Assembly: GCF_001011155.1 (NCBI RefSeq)
Contig: NZ_CP011479.1
Coordinates: 2,622,501 to 2,686,500 of the forward strand
Direction: 5' to 3'
Length of the DNA: 64,000 bases
DNA from: Hoeflea sp. IMCC20628
Lineage (GTDB): Bacteria; Pseudomonadota; Alphaproteobacteria; Rhizobiales; Rhizobiaceae
Position 1 is the stretch's first letter; each line of letters starts with the position of its first letter. Below are positions 1 to 7,932 of this stretch, in pieces. The notes below the pieces were generated by a model that was not told the origin of the DNA, ran no database searches, and was given only the letters and a program-made list of their open reading frames with translations. A program made the translations under genes and the position numbers.

Positions 1-25
1 CAATGAAGTATTTCGGGGGGCGTGT

Positions 26-50
26 CCCTCCCCCGGAAGCCGGGAGAGGG
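26..50. repeat. inverted repeat after the capsid gene
   Basis: Two 11-base arms (26-36 and 40-50, one mismatch) separated by 3 bases form a GC-rich hairpin just beyond the stop of the capsid gene. There is no T-run on either side, so a terminator role is only possible. It may instead lie between head genes of the same operon. Confidence 0.4.
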
Positions 51-76
51 TTAGTTTCGGCGGACCGAAAATTCCG

Positions 77-2044
77 TCAGGCGGCGAATTTCAGAAGCTT
101 GATCGCCTCGAAATTCTGCACCCCGCCGCCCACGCGCTTGGTGGTGTAAAACAGCACATAGGGCTTGGCCGAATAGGGATCGCGCAGGATGCGAACCCCG
201 GTGCGGTCAACCACCAGATAGCCGCGACGGAAATCACCAAAGGCGATCGACGCCGAGTCCGCGGCGATGTCGGGCATGTCCTCGGCCTCGACCACCGGAA
301 AGCCCATCAGGGCTGCCTGCTGGCCCGCGCCCGCCGGCGGCGTCCAGAGATAGTTGCCGTCGGCATCCTTGAACTTGCGGATCTGGGCCTGGGTCTTGCG
401 GTTCATCACGAAACGGCCGTTCTGGCGGTGCCCGGCCTTGAGCGCATAGATCAGCTCCACCAGCCGGTCGGAGGGATCAGCGCCAAAAGCGCCCGATGAT
501 CCGGTGGAGATATGGCCGAGATTGCCCCAGCTCCAGCTGTCATCGTCGACGCTCGGGTAATCGAGAAAGCCGCGCGGCTTGTTGGCGCCATCGCCATTGA
601 CGAAGGCCGCCCCCTCCTGCTCGGCAAACGCGGCTTCGACTTCGCTGGCGATCCAGCCCTCGATGTCGACAGCACTGTCCTCGATCAGCGAGGCGGTGGC
701 AGCCGGCATGGCGTAGAGCTCCATGGTCGGAAACTGCAATTCCGCCAGTTGCGGTGCCGCCGTCTGCGGCCGTGCATCGGTCTCGCCAACCCAGCCGGTG
801 GCCATACCGTCAAGCGCAAAGGGCTTTTTCAGCACAGCACCCGAGACCTGCCGCACCGTGGCCATCGAGCGGATCGGCGACAGCTCGGAGAGACGCCGGC
901 CGATCTCGCTGTCGAGCTCGTCGGGCACCAGATAGCCGCCATCTGCATCACTGCCCGCCGACATGGCTTTGAGTTCAGATTGCCGCAACCCCGCCTCATC
1001 GCCGCGGCGCACATAGGCATCAAAAGCCTGCCGCACTGGCCCCGGCGCAGCGCTGCCGCCGCGTCCGAGATCAGGACGGGCACGCTTGACCAGCAACGCG
1101 TCGAGCGTCCGCTTCTGCTCGTCCAGCGCCGTGTCGATGCGCGCCATCTTTTCCTCGGTGATCACATCACCGCCGCCGCGCCGCTCGATCTCGGCCAACC
1201 GCTCGTCATTGGATTGCTTGTAGTGCTCAAACGCGGACATGAAGTCCTCGAAAGCGGCAGAGACGTCGGCATCGACGCTTTTGGTTTCGGGCGCTCGCCC
1301 GGTTTTGATCAGGGTGTTCATCGGTCGTCCTTTCAACAGATTGGGTTCGGTGGGCCGGGAAGTGCGAGACAACGCGCTTGTCAATGTGCGCATCTGGCGT
1401 TCCAGGCGTTTGAGATCCTCCGGCGCAGCGTCCTGCCTGTCCGAAAGCGCGCCAAAGCCACGGGCAATCAGCCCGCGCGCCTGGCGTCTGCTCAGCCCCG
1501 CATCCCGCGTGAGCCGGCGTTCGAGTTCACGCCGCGTCGGCGCCGGTGTTGCCTGCCCGAACCCTTTGACCGCGGTCACCCGCGCGCCCGGCTGCATCGG
1601 GAAGGTCACCACCGAAATCTCCCAGAGATCGGCGCTCAAAATCCGCCGCACCCCGACCTTGGCTTCATTGCGAGCGCGCAAGGTCTGAAACCCGATCGAC
1701 AGCCCGTCGAGCGCGCCGGATTTCATCAGCTCATGGACTTCCCGGGCACGAGCCACGCCAAGCGCCAGCTTGCCCTCGACATGCAGCCCGCGACTGTCTT
1801 CGCGGATCGACAGCCAGCGGCCGATCGGCTGGTCCGGGTCGTGCTGGTAGAGCATGCGCACATCGCTGGCGCCGCGCCGCTTCAGCGACGCTGCAAAAGC
1901 GCCCGGCTCGATCACGTCACGGCCCAGATCAACCGCGCCAAACAGGCTGGCATAGCCCGAGAAACTGCCGTCGCCGCTGACGTCTTCCAGTGCCAGATCG
2001 ACACGTTTGTGCTGCCGTCCGGATGCGCTCCAGTCGCTTGTCAT
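77..2044 (-). CDS. prohead protease - HK97 major capsid in-frame fusion
   Basis: This gene encodes the prohead maturation protease and the HK97-fold major capsid protein in one open frame of 655 residues. Residues 1-~200 match the U35/HK97 prohead protease family; the likely catalytic pair is His68 (YQHDPDQ) and Ser116 (GLSIGF). Residue 242 is an ATG preceded by a strong AAAGGA site, after which 414 residues read as a capsid protein: a charged coiled-coil scaffold-like N-terminus, then the capsid fold to the stop. In GTA and HK97 clusters these are normally two genes. Here either a polyprotein is made, or the capsid is also started internally. The start at 2044 is chosen because AAGGAC lies about 11 bases upstream; the longer frame to 2131 would overlap the preceding gene. 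It belongs to the minus-strand head operon. Confidence 0.85.
   Translation of the reverse strand: MTSDWSASGRQHKRVDLALEDVSGDGSFSGYASLFGAVDLGRDVIEPGAFAASLKRRGASDVRMLYQHDPDQPIGRWLSIREDSRGLHVEGKLALGVARAREVHELMKSGALDGLSIGFQTLRARNEAKVGVRRILSADLWEISVVTFPMQPGARVTAVKGFGQATPAPTRRELERRLTRDAGLSRRQARGLIARGFGALSDRQDAAPEDLKRLERQMRTLTSALSRTSRPTEPNLLKGRPMNTLIKTGRAPETKSVDADVSAAFEDFMSAFEHYKQSNDERLAEIERRGGGDVITEEKMARIDTALDEQKRTLDALLVKRARPDLGRGGSAAPGPVRQAFDAYVRRGDEAGLRQSELKAMSAGSDADGGYLVPDELDSEIGRRLSELSPIRSMATVRQVSGAVLKKPFALDGMATGWVGETDARPQTAAPQLAELQFPTMELYAMPAATASLIEDSAVDIEGWIASEVEAAFAEQEGAAFVNGDGANKPRGFLDYPSVDDDSWSWGNLGHISTGSSGAFGADPSDRLVELIYALKAGHRQNGRFVMNRKTQAQIRKFKDADGNYLWTPPAGAGQQAALMGFPVVEAEDMPDIAADSASIAFGDFRRGYLVVDRTGVRILRDPYSAKPYVLFYTTKRVGGGVQNFEAIKLLKFAA
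1328..1333 (-). promoter_or_regulatory. internal ribosome binding site for the capsid
   Basis: On the minus strand AAAGGA lies 6 bases before the ATG at 1321-1319, inside the continuous protease-capsid frame. Its strength and position at the domain boundary suggest that free capsid subunits are made by internal initiation, which would supply the large excess of capsid over protease a head needs. This is inference from spacing only. Confidence 0.6.
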
Positions 2045-2096
2045 GGTTTTGTCCTTGATGTTGTCGAAGTGTTTTCTGTCGCGCCGCGTGCAGCGT

Positions 2097-2417
2097 TTAT
2101 GCTCTGGGGCCGCGCCCGGTTCGGTCGGCAATTCGCGCCAATGCGCCGAGCACCCACCAGGCGGTCATGCTGGCGGCGGCCGATCCGGTCAGCAGGGTTT
2201 CGGTCCTGGACAACAGCCCGCTCACCCCCATCCACTGCGCTAGCGCCACGCCTGCCGGAGCACCGAAAACCAGGCCGGAGACAATGCCGGCGATGGCCCG
2301 CGCCACAGCTTCGCGCGCGCCTTTGGGCATCATGTAGGCGAGCGAAACCAGCGCACCGGCGACAGCCCCGGCAATGCGGGCGGCCAGCATTGCCGGCTCC
2401 GGATCCATGCTTTGCAT
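2097..2417 (-). CDS. small membrane protein of the GTA/phage head cluster
   Basis: This 106-residue protein sits between portal and protease genes, the place of orfg3.5 in Rhodobacter-type GTA clusters. It has two hydrophobic stretches, around residues 8-26 and 38-58, and a further one near 75-92, and no recognisable enzymatic motif. The ATG at 2417 is chosen because GGAGGTG lies 5-6 bases upstream; a longer reading to 2498 would overlap the portal gene end and has no comparable site. Similar rhizobial proteins at this place are annotated only as a family of unknown function (I recall DUF6107, not verified). Its role in head assembly is unknown. Confidence 0.65.
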   Translation of the reverse strand: MQSMDPEPAMLAARIAGAVAGALVSLAYMMPKGAREAVARAIAGIVSGLVFGAPAGVALAQWMGVSGLLSRTETLLTGSAAASMTAWWVLGALARIADRTGRGPRA

Positions 2418-2484
2418 CGCTTCACCTCCGGCGGTCAGATCCGCCTCACAGATTGAATCAGGCGATTGCCGGTTTGAATCCGGT

Positions 2485-3663
2485 TCAGCCCGCAACACGC
2501 TGATATCCCACAGCTTCCCGCTTCTCTTCGTCAGTCAGGAAATCAGCAGCACCGACCCGCGCCCACAGCCCGTCACGCTCGGCGGAAAGGCCCGGCAGGC
2601 GGTCGGCGTCATAGTCGATCTTGAGCCCCGCCCCGTGAACGGGCTGCAGCCAGGCGGTCAGCGCGGCCGCCGTTCGGTGCACCAGCGGCAGCACCGTGAG
2701 GCGGCAGAAGGCGCGGTTGGCCTCCTGGTAATTGGCGTAGGTCAGATCGCCCGGGATGCCCAAGAGCATCGGCGGCACACCCAGCGCCAAAGCGATGTCA
2801 CGTGCAGCCCCGTTGCGCGCCTCAATGAAATCCATGTCGCGCGGCGTCAGCCCCATCGCTTTCCAGTCGAGCCCGCCCTCAAGCAGCATCGGACGACCTG
2901 CCTTGCGCGCACCCTGATAGCCTTCCTGGAGCTCGGCCTTGAGCCGCTCATATTGCTCGGGCGTCAGATTGCCGCCGTCCTTGGGTTGATAGACCAGCGC
3001 GCCGGATGGCCGAGCGGAATTATCCAGCAGCGCCTTGTTCCAGCTCATCGCCGCATTGTGCAGATCCAGCGCCATCAGCGCGGCTTCCAGCGGCGCAAAT
3101 CCACGATGATCATCAAGCGGGTGAAACAGTTTCAGATGCAGCAGACCCGGCCCCTCTTCCGGGCTCACCGCAAAGCGCTGCCGCCGGCCACCGGCCTGAT
3201 GCTCATAGGCCACGGGCCATCCATCCGGCCCGGTGATCACCCGCATCCGGTCGGGCCGCAAGAGCTGCAACCCGGCCACCCGTCCGCCGGCGCTGACCGG
3301 GTTGATCCAGGCATTGCCCGAGAGCACCAGATGGCCATACAGCGTCTCGAAGAAGCCGTCGCCGGCGCCATTCGGGTCCGGTCGGTTGAGCAGATCCAGC
3401 ACCGGGTGCCGCTCCTGCTCGCGGCCACCGTCAAATACCAACCAGGGCACCGAAGCGGCTGCTTCGGCAATCATCCGCGTTGCCCGGTGCGCCACCGGAT
3501 TGCGCATGAAGCCTTCGCGCGCAATCGCGGCATAGCTGCGCCCGCTCCACTGCGCGCCCGCGTCACCCGCAAGTGCGGCGATCGCGCCCGGCAGCCAGCT
3601 CTTGGCGGCAGGGGCGCGGCTCTGCGCTGCACGGGTCCAGGGAAGCCTCAATCCGAATGCCAT
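2485..3663 (-). CDS. phage/GTA portal protein (HK97 family)
   Basis: A 392-residue portal protein, the ring at the capsid vertex through which DNA is packaged. It shows the family pattern: YAAIAREGFMRNPVAHRATR near residue 45, a central TLYGHLVLSGNAWI segment, and the LALGVPPMLLGIPGDLTYAN motif near residue 295. Length is normal for GTA portals (about 390-400). It lies downstream of the terminase and upstream of the protease-capsid gene, the standard order. The unusual feature is that a gene on the other strand (3761-4141) separates it from the terminase gene. Confidence 0.9.
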   Translation of the reverse strand: MAFGLRLPWTRAAQSRAPAAKSWLPGAIAALAGDAGAQWSGRSYAAIAREGFMRNPVAHRATRMIAEAAASVPWLVFDGGREQERHPVLDLLNRPDPNGAGDGFFETLYGHLVLSGNAWINPVSAGGRVAGLQLLRPDRMRVITGPDGWPVAYEHQAGGRRQRFAVSPEEGPGLLHLKLFHPLDDHRGFAPLEAALMALDLHNAAMSWNKALLDNSARPSGALVYQPKDGGNLTPEQYERLKAELQEGYQGARKAGRPMLLEGGLDWKAMGLTPRDMDFIEARNGAARDIALALGVPPMLLGIPGDLTYANYQEANRAFCRLTVLPLVHRTAAALTAWLQPVHGAGLKIDYDADRLPGLSAERDGLWARVGAADFLTDEEKREAVGYQRVAG

Positions 3664-3760
3664 ATCAATGCCCTTTCAAATTCAGTGATGAAACCCCGGC
3701 GTTTACTTGCCGTCGCGGACCGCCTAGAAAACCGCATGCCGCCCGTAAGGAGTGACCGCG

Positions 3761-4141
3761 TTGCTGTTTCAATGGTTGATCGTCGCCAGCATTGTCGCGC
3801 TGGTGGCCACGTCTCTGGTCCACTCCGTCGGTGGCGAAATCTACCTGCTGCGGCCGCTGTTCAAGCATCGGGGAAACCGCGTGCTCGATCACTCGCTGGC
3901 GCGCATGGTCCTGCGGTTCGTTTGGCATGTGACGTCCGTCTCCTGGCTCGTGCTGGCCGTCATCCTGTACGCGCTGGCCTTCGACGAACCGCATCTGCGC
4001 ACCGTCATCCTTGGCGGCGTCGGTCTCAGTTTTTCCGCGGTCGGGCTCTTCGATCTCATTGCCAGCCGGGGCCGGCACATCGGCTGGCCGCTGTTGCTTC
4101 TCACCGGCCTGTTCGCGCTTGCGGCGCTGGCCTACTCCTGA
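3761..4141 (+). CDS. four-helix membrane protein of unknown function
   Basis: A 126-residue hydrophobic protein with four predicted membrane helices (about residues 2-22, 45-65, 75-95 and 105-124). I do not recognise the family; the motif HSVGGEIYLLRPLFKHRGN after helix 1 is distinctive. A TTG start at 3761 is chosen because AAGGAG at 3747-3752 lies 8 bases before it; the GTG at 3752 would overlap that site. It is on the plus strand inside an otherwise minus-strand head cluster, just before a dispersed repeat, so it looks like a later insertion or a host gene caught between cluster parts. It is unlikely to be a structural head gene. Confidence 0.65.
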   Translation: MLFQWLIVASIVALVATSLVHSVGGEIYLLRPLFKHRGNRVLDHSLARMVLRFVWHVTSVSWLVLAVILYALAFDEPHLRTVILGGVGLSFSAVGLFDLIASRGRHIGWPLLLLTGLFALAALAYS

Positions 4142-4179
4142 CGCATTGCCGTCAATAACCGTGCCGAAGCGAAATTTTC

Positions 4180-4312
4180 TCCGTCACCCCGGACTTGATC
4201 CGGGGTCCAGCGACCCGGCATCCGCCGGGTCAAAAGACTCTCTTCAGCCCAAGGACTTGGGCTTGCTGGATGCCGGATCCGGGGTCCGGCATGACAAAGG
4301 AGTGAAACACCG
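4180..4312. repeat. dispersed palindromic repeat, copy 1
   Basis: The stretch contains CCCCGGACTTGATCCGGGG, then CCAGCGACCCGGC...GCCGGGTC and, near 4268-4297, an inverted partner GGATCCGGGGTCCGGCATGAC. A related copy lies at 5893-5985. This is the pattern of the short repetitive palindromes scattered between genes in many Hyphomicrobiales genomes. It fills the gap between the membrane protein gene and the end of the terminase gene. Confidence 0.7.
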
Positions 4313-4328
4313 CCGCACGCCAACCCCC

Positions 4329-5825
4329 TCACAAATGCCTGATTTGCGGCGCGCCTCTGCGCCCCAGCATCAGCTCGGTCAGCGCCCAGACCAGCGCGTC
4401 GAGCCGGTCGGGCGAACGGCCTGACGACAGCCCGTCGGGGCCGAAATCACACATCTGGTCTTCGAGCCCGCCAAAATGGCCGGCATGGACCACCCGGCCC
4501 TGCTCGTAGAGTGCCGCCACCGGTTCGGCGCGCAGCCACTTGCCGCGCGTTGCCCGCACGGTGCGGACCGGCAGCGAAGCATCGACGGTGCGCAGCACGC
4601 TTGTCACCATGTCGCCGCCCTGGTTGATCTCGGCCACCACGCAATCGGCGTCAAAGCGGCGGTAGAGCCGGCTCACCGCATTGGCCCAGGCCGACGGGCT
4701 TGCGCCCTCCACCGAGCCATCAGCCAGCACCACTGCGCGGCCTTCCGCGTCCAAACCTGCGGCAACAATGCCGCAGCAGGAGTACCTGGCTTCGCTCACC
4801 GCCGGCGGATCGACCGCCACCACGATGCGGGCCAGAGGCCCGTGACTTCGCACCGTCAGCGCCTCGATCTGGTCGCGTCGCCACAGCCCGTCCTCGCGGT
4901 CGGCGATCAACTCGCCGTCAAGCTCCTGCCGCCCCAACCGTGTGCCGCCATAGCGCGCCCTTATGGCGTCAAGAAAGCCCGTCGCCAGATTGCCTGCGGT
5001 GTCTTCAGTCCGTATCCGCGTCACCCGCGTGGCCGCGTCTTTGACCAGCGCCAGCATCAACGGTGTTGCCCTTGGCGTCGTCGTCACCAGTTGCCGTGGC
5101 GAGGTCCCGAGCCGCAGGCCAAATTGCAGCATGTCCCAGGTCTCGCGTTGATCGCGCCATTTGCCCAATTCGTCGCACCAGGCCAGATCGAACTGCGGCC
5201 CTCGCAGGCTTTCGGGGTCTTCGGACGAAAACATCTGCGCCACAGCACCCGACGGCCACACCAGCCTGCGCCGCGTCGCCTCAAAACTCGGGCGCTCACC
5301 GCGCGCCACGCCCATGATCCCCGACACGCCGTCAATCATCACCTCGCGGGCATCGCCAAAGGTTTCCGCCACCAATGCGATGCGGCCATCCTTGCCCAAT
5401 CCGGCAATCTCGCCGGAAGCCAACCCGTGCACCCATTCGGCGCCGGCGCGGGTTTTGCCCGAGCCCCGTCCGCCCATCAGCAGCCAGGTCCGCCAAGCCC
5501 CTTCGGGCGGCATCTGATCGGGTCGCGCCAAAAAGTCCCAGGCGGTGGCATTCTCGATCAGCGCCTCATCGCCAAGCTGGCCCAGATGCGCCGCTATCAG
5601 TTCGGCGATGCCAAGCGGTGCCATCTGTGTTTGCAGCCCTTGGAATGCCCCATCCCTGTCGCCGCCTTCCTCACCGGGCTCAACCGCATCGGCTTTCCGT
5701 CCGGCTGGCCGGGCGTTCTGCGTCGGCCGGCAATCCAGCCGGGTGTAATAGGGCAGACCCCACTCCGGCTCGGGCCGCGCCCAGACCCCGGATTTGAGCG
5801 CTGCTGCCATCGACCGGATCGTCAT
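4329..5825 (-). CDS. terminase large subunit (TerL), GTA/phage type
   Basis: The motor that pumps DNA into the prohead and cuts it. Walker A is GGRGSGKT (residues 118-125), a Walker B-like FDLAWCDELGKW follows about 95 residues later, and the C-terminal half carries the RNase H-like nuclease with acidic residues in VVAVDPP and the SPDRLDALVWALTEL ending. The start at 5825 has AGGAGA about 8 bases upstream and gives 498 residues, roughly 70 longer than usual. The first ~67 residues are low-complexity and rich in Arg, Gly and Glu. An in-frame ATG at 5624 would give a 431-residue protein of normal length but with a weak ribosome site, so the true start is uncertain. The gene is followed by a dispersed repeat and the opposite-strand membrane gene. 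Confidence 0.9.
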   Translation of the reverse strand: MTIRSMAAALKSGVWARPEPEWGLPYYTRLDCRPTQNARPAGRKADAVEPGEEGGDRDGAFQGLQTQMAPLGIAELIAAHLGQLGDEALIENATAWDFLARPDQMPPEGAWRTWLLMGGRGSGKTRAGAEWVHGLASGEIAGLGKDGRIALVAETFGDAREVMIDGVSGIMGVARGERPSFEATRRRLVWPSGAVAQMFSSEDPESLRGPQFDLAWCDELGKWRDQRETWDMLQFGLRLGTSPRQLVTTTPRATPLMLALVKDAATRVTRIRTEDTAGNLATGFLDAIRARYGGTRLGRQELDGELIADREDGLWRRDQIEALTVRSHGPLARIVVAVDPPAVSEARYSCCGIVAAGLDAEGRAVVLADGSVEGASPSAWANAVSRLYRRFDADCVVAEINQGGDMVTSVLRTVDASLPVRTVRATRGKWLRAEPVAALYEQGRVVHAGHFGGLEDQMCDFGPDGLSSGRSPDRLDALVWALTELMLGRRGAPQIRHL

Positions 5826-5892
5826 GCGTCTTTCTCCTGTTTGCATTCAGCACTCGGCAAAATCCGATTTGGGGTGACGCCCCCCACCAACT

Positions 5893-5985
5893 CCGTCACC
5901 CGGACTTGATCCAGACAAGCGAAGCGACGTCGTAGCCCCCGGGGTCCAGCGACCCGGCGTCTGCCGGGTCAGAAGACTCTTTCAC
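5893..5985. repeat. dispersed palindromic repeat, copy 2
   Basis: Shares CCGTCACC(C)CGGACTTGATCC, GGGGTCCAGCGACCCGGC, and GCCGGGTCA(G/A)AAGACTCT with the copy at 4180-4312, in the same orientation, but has about 25 extra bases (around 5914-5939) in the middle of the first palindrome. It occupies the gap between the small-terminase-like gene and the large terminase gene. Confidence 0.65.
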
Positions 5986-6000
5986 CCCACAGTCAGCGGC

Positions 6001-6588
6001 TCACCGGGCTTCAACCCTTGTCCGGTTCGAATTTTCCTGTCCCGAACCTTCATCGCGGGATGCCGTACTGCCTTCCTCACGCCCGTCTTCACCCCCACTC
6101 TCCGCGGCACCGTTAGCCCGCTCAACCGCCAACCGTTCGGCGGCGGTGAGGATCAGTTGCCGCACCGTCTGGCGCAATTGTTCGCGCTCGTCAGGGCTCA
6201 GCGTCCGGCTCGTCGAGCGGGCCTGGTCCTCGGCAATCAACCGTTCCATCTGGTCGATCTTTTCCAGTGTCCGAGCGATCAGCGCCACCTGATCCACCGC
6301 CGCCTTGCCTTCGGTCCCATCGGCGCCCAGCCGTGCCGCCTCGCGGTCGAGCACGGCGCGCATCTGCGCCAGCATTTTTCGCGTGCTCTCGGCCAGCAAG
6401 GTCGGCTCCGGCACGGGCGCGCTCACGGGGCCATCCGTCGCCTCATCCGCTCCCTGCTGCTTGATCTCGACCGGCTCCAGCGCCAGCACCAGCTCGACCA
6501 ACCGATCAATCAAGCCTGCCTCATCCAATCCAGAGCGGTCAGGTCCAGACAGCATGGCTCCCGCCGCGCACCCAAAAGGTTCGGTCAT
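6001..6588 (-). CDS. small-terminase-like protein (GTA g1 position)
   Basis: A 195-residue, strongly charged and largely helical protein directly upstream of the large terminase, the place of orfg1 in Rhodobacter-type GTAs, which acts as the small terminase. Residues about 70-150 (STRKMLAQMRAVLDREAARL and following) read as a long coiled coil; the C-terminal 40 residues are Glu/Ser/Gly-rich and probably disordered. The ATG at 6588 has GCGAGG about 6 bases upstream; ATG 6555 is the alternative. The assignment rests on position and composition rather than a sequence motif, so it is moderate. Confidence 0.6.
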   Translation of the reverse strand: MTEPFGCAAGAMLSGPDRSGLDEAGLIDRLVELVLALEPVEIKQQGADEATDGPVSAPVPEPTLLAESTRKMLAQMRAVLDREAARLGADGTEGKAAVDQVALIARTLEKIDQMERLIAEDQARSTSRTLSPDEREQLRQTVRQLILTAAERLAVERANGAAESGGEDGREEGSTASRDEGSGQENSNRTRVEAR

Positions 6589-6631
6589 TAAAGCCTCGCA
6601 ATTTCCACAATTCCGGCCAGATCCGGCCAAC

Positions 6632-6662
6632 AAAAAAGCGCCCCGGACACTCCAGAGGCGCT
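6632..6662 (-). terminator. rho-independent terminator upstream of the GTA cluster
   Basis: On the minus strand AGCGCC ... GGCGCT pairs with additional GG/CC pairs inside and is followed by TTTTTT. It lies about 45 bases before the first GTA-cluster gene, so it would insulate that cluster from transcription coming from the accessory region. Confidence 0.7.
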
Positions 6663-6900
6663 TGGCACACAATACACTGTCGTGGCGGCCAAACCGCCTG
6701 ATCTCTGTCACTTTGACTCAGCGGAAACCCGCCTTCGCCTAACCACCGTTTCCGGCGCACTTCTGTGACGATGACATAAACCTACCAGAGCACCGTAACG
6801 CCATCAAGGATTATTTTCCTATTTTGATGCACAAGGTGCCAGAAAACAATCCAAGATAGAGCTACGAAGGCTGACACTGAGAACACTGAGGAAATTCAAA
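6663..6900. other. gene-free stretch
   Basis: About 240 bases between the terminator and the broken gene. I see no convincing ORF, tRNA or repeat. Because it lies immediately upstream of a terminator on the minus strand, it could hold a short transcript, but nothing in it is recognisable. Confidence 0.4.
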
Positions 6901-7515
6901 TCATACCTGAGGTGATTGAGGCGGGAGAGCGCGTTTGCTTATTTCACTCTGTTGAGAACGTAGCGTTTCCAGATGATTTCGTATCACGGATATTTCGGGC
7001 AATGGCCTCCCGATCTCATCGTCTCCCGCAAAATGGGCAGTCAGCTTAAACAGCGCTGTGACCAGCGAGTCGATGGCCGCGGTTAACTTGGCCATTTCGC
7101 CGGATGTATAAGGCGCGCTTTGCAGAGTTAGATACCCTTTCCCGTTTTTTGCTGAGAACCCTCCGTAGACGATATCGTCAGACCCAACATAATACGAATG
7201 AGCATGAGCTATCGAGTTCCTGCCGATCCGGCACTGGTCAAAAAGCTTGAGTGTTTCTAGGGTATACTCGCACAGTTGGTCATCCTTATACTCACGAAAT
7301 AGTCAATTCCGAACGAGTGTTAACCGTGTGACAGTCGGCATATCGTTTGTCACAAGTTCAGCGGACGGTGAGGGTATGCGCGCAAGTACCCAAATAAGTT
7401 GGGGAAGCATGCAGTCAGCGAGATTCCAGCCGAGGACTACCGAACCGACCGCCGCGAGCCTTTCTTGATCGTAGTCCTCTACTCGAACTAGTTCAAACGG
7501 GTATTCAATAGCCAT
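6901..7515 (-). pseudogene. unknown gene interrupted by an in-frame TGA (HEPN-like motif)
   Basis: The frame from ATG 7515 to the stop at 6901 is continuous apart from one TGA at 7305-7303. The two halves (70 and 133 residues) join without frameshift: ...TRLTLVRN[stop]LFREYKDDQLCEYTLETLK.... The downstream half contains GRNSIAHAH, resembling the R-N-x-x-x-H motif of HEPN-fold proteins, which are often RNases of toxin and defence systems. A full product would be about 203 residues plus one. Both halves keep normal coding character, so the stop is recent, a sequencing error, or a site of readthrough. No product name can be given. It sits in the accessory patch next to a Cas2-fold gene. Confidence 0.65.
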
Positions 7516-7644
7516 GTCAGACACCAATAAGAAAACAGACCAAGAAAAGGGCGACGAGGTTTTGTGCCGCCTGTTGAAACCCCCTCCCGATCCGGAGACC
7601 GGGAAGGGCGGTGGCTCCCTTCCCGTATCAGGATGGAGAGCCGT
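7516..7644. repeat. short hairpin between accessory genes
   Basis: Within this gap GGGAAGGG (7601-7608) pairs with CCCTTCCC (7617-7624), just beyond the end of the Cas2-fold gene. No T-run follows, so it is a weak terminator candidate. Confidence 0.35.
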
Positions 7645-7914
7645 TCAAAGGTTCTTCTGCAACCACTCAGTCACGTTTTGAGGGTTGCCAGTCCAAGCAC
7701 CCTCGCCGCTAAGCCCGAGGACGAGTAGCTTATCGTTATCATCGACACACCCCTTTAGGTTGTCTCGGATAGTGGCCGCTGATTGATCCGTTGTGATAAT
7801 CCATACTGACCGCTGAGCGTGCCAATGGGTTCCATAAGTCTTCAGCTTCTCGGTGATGCACTCATAGTTTTGACCATCTTCGTGAAGGTCATAGGCAACG
7901 AGATAAGATTTCAT
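7645..7914 (-). CDS. orphan Cas2-fold protein (SinR-like)
   Basis: An 89-residue protein that begins MKSYLVAYDL, the first beta strand of the ferredoxin-like Cas2/VapD fold with the conserved aspartate (Asp9). HWHAQRSVWIITTDQSA and NDKLLVLGLSGEGAWTG match later strands of stand-alone SinR/Cas2-like proteins. In CRISPR systems Cas2 works with Cas1, but no cas gene or repeat array occurs in the window. Related VapD-type proteins are RNases, so a toxin or RNase role is possible. AGGAAAC lies 7 bases before the ATG. The preceding 150 bases are rich in inverted repeats. It neighbours a broken HEPN-like gene, which suits an accessory patch. Confidence 0.75.
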   Translation of the reverse strand: MKSYLVAYDLHEDGQNYECITEKLKTYGTHWHAQRSVWIITTDQSAATIRDNLKGCVDDNDKLLVLGLSGEGAWTGNPQNVTEWLQKNL

Positions 7915-7932
7915 TTAAGTTTCCTGTGTGAC

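Noticed and set aside
2045-2131. Longer protease start at 2131
   Set aside because: It would overlap the preceding gene by 35 bases, while the ATG at 2044 has its own AAGGAC site.
512-2503. Long plus-strand ORF of 663 codons over the capsid and protease region
   Set aside because: It is a high-GC antisense frame of clear minus-strand phage genes and shows no domain or ribosome site.
4476-5909. Plus-strand 477-codon frame
   Set aside because: Antisense to the terminase gene, composition typical of shadow frames.
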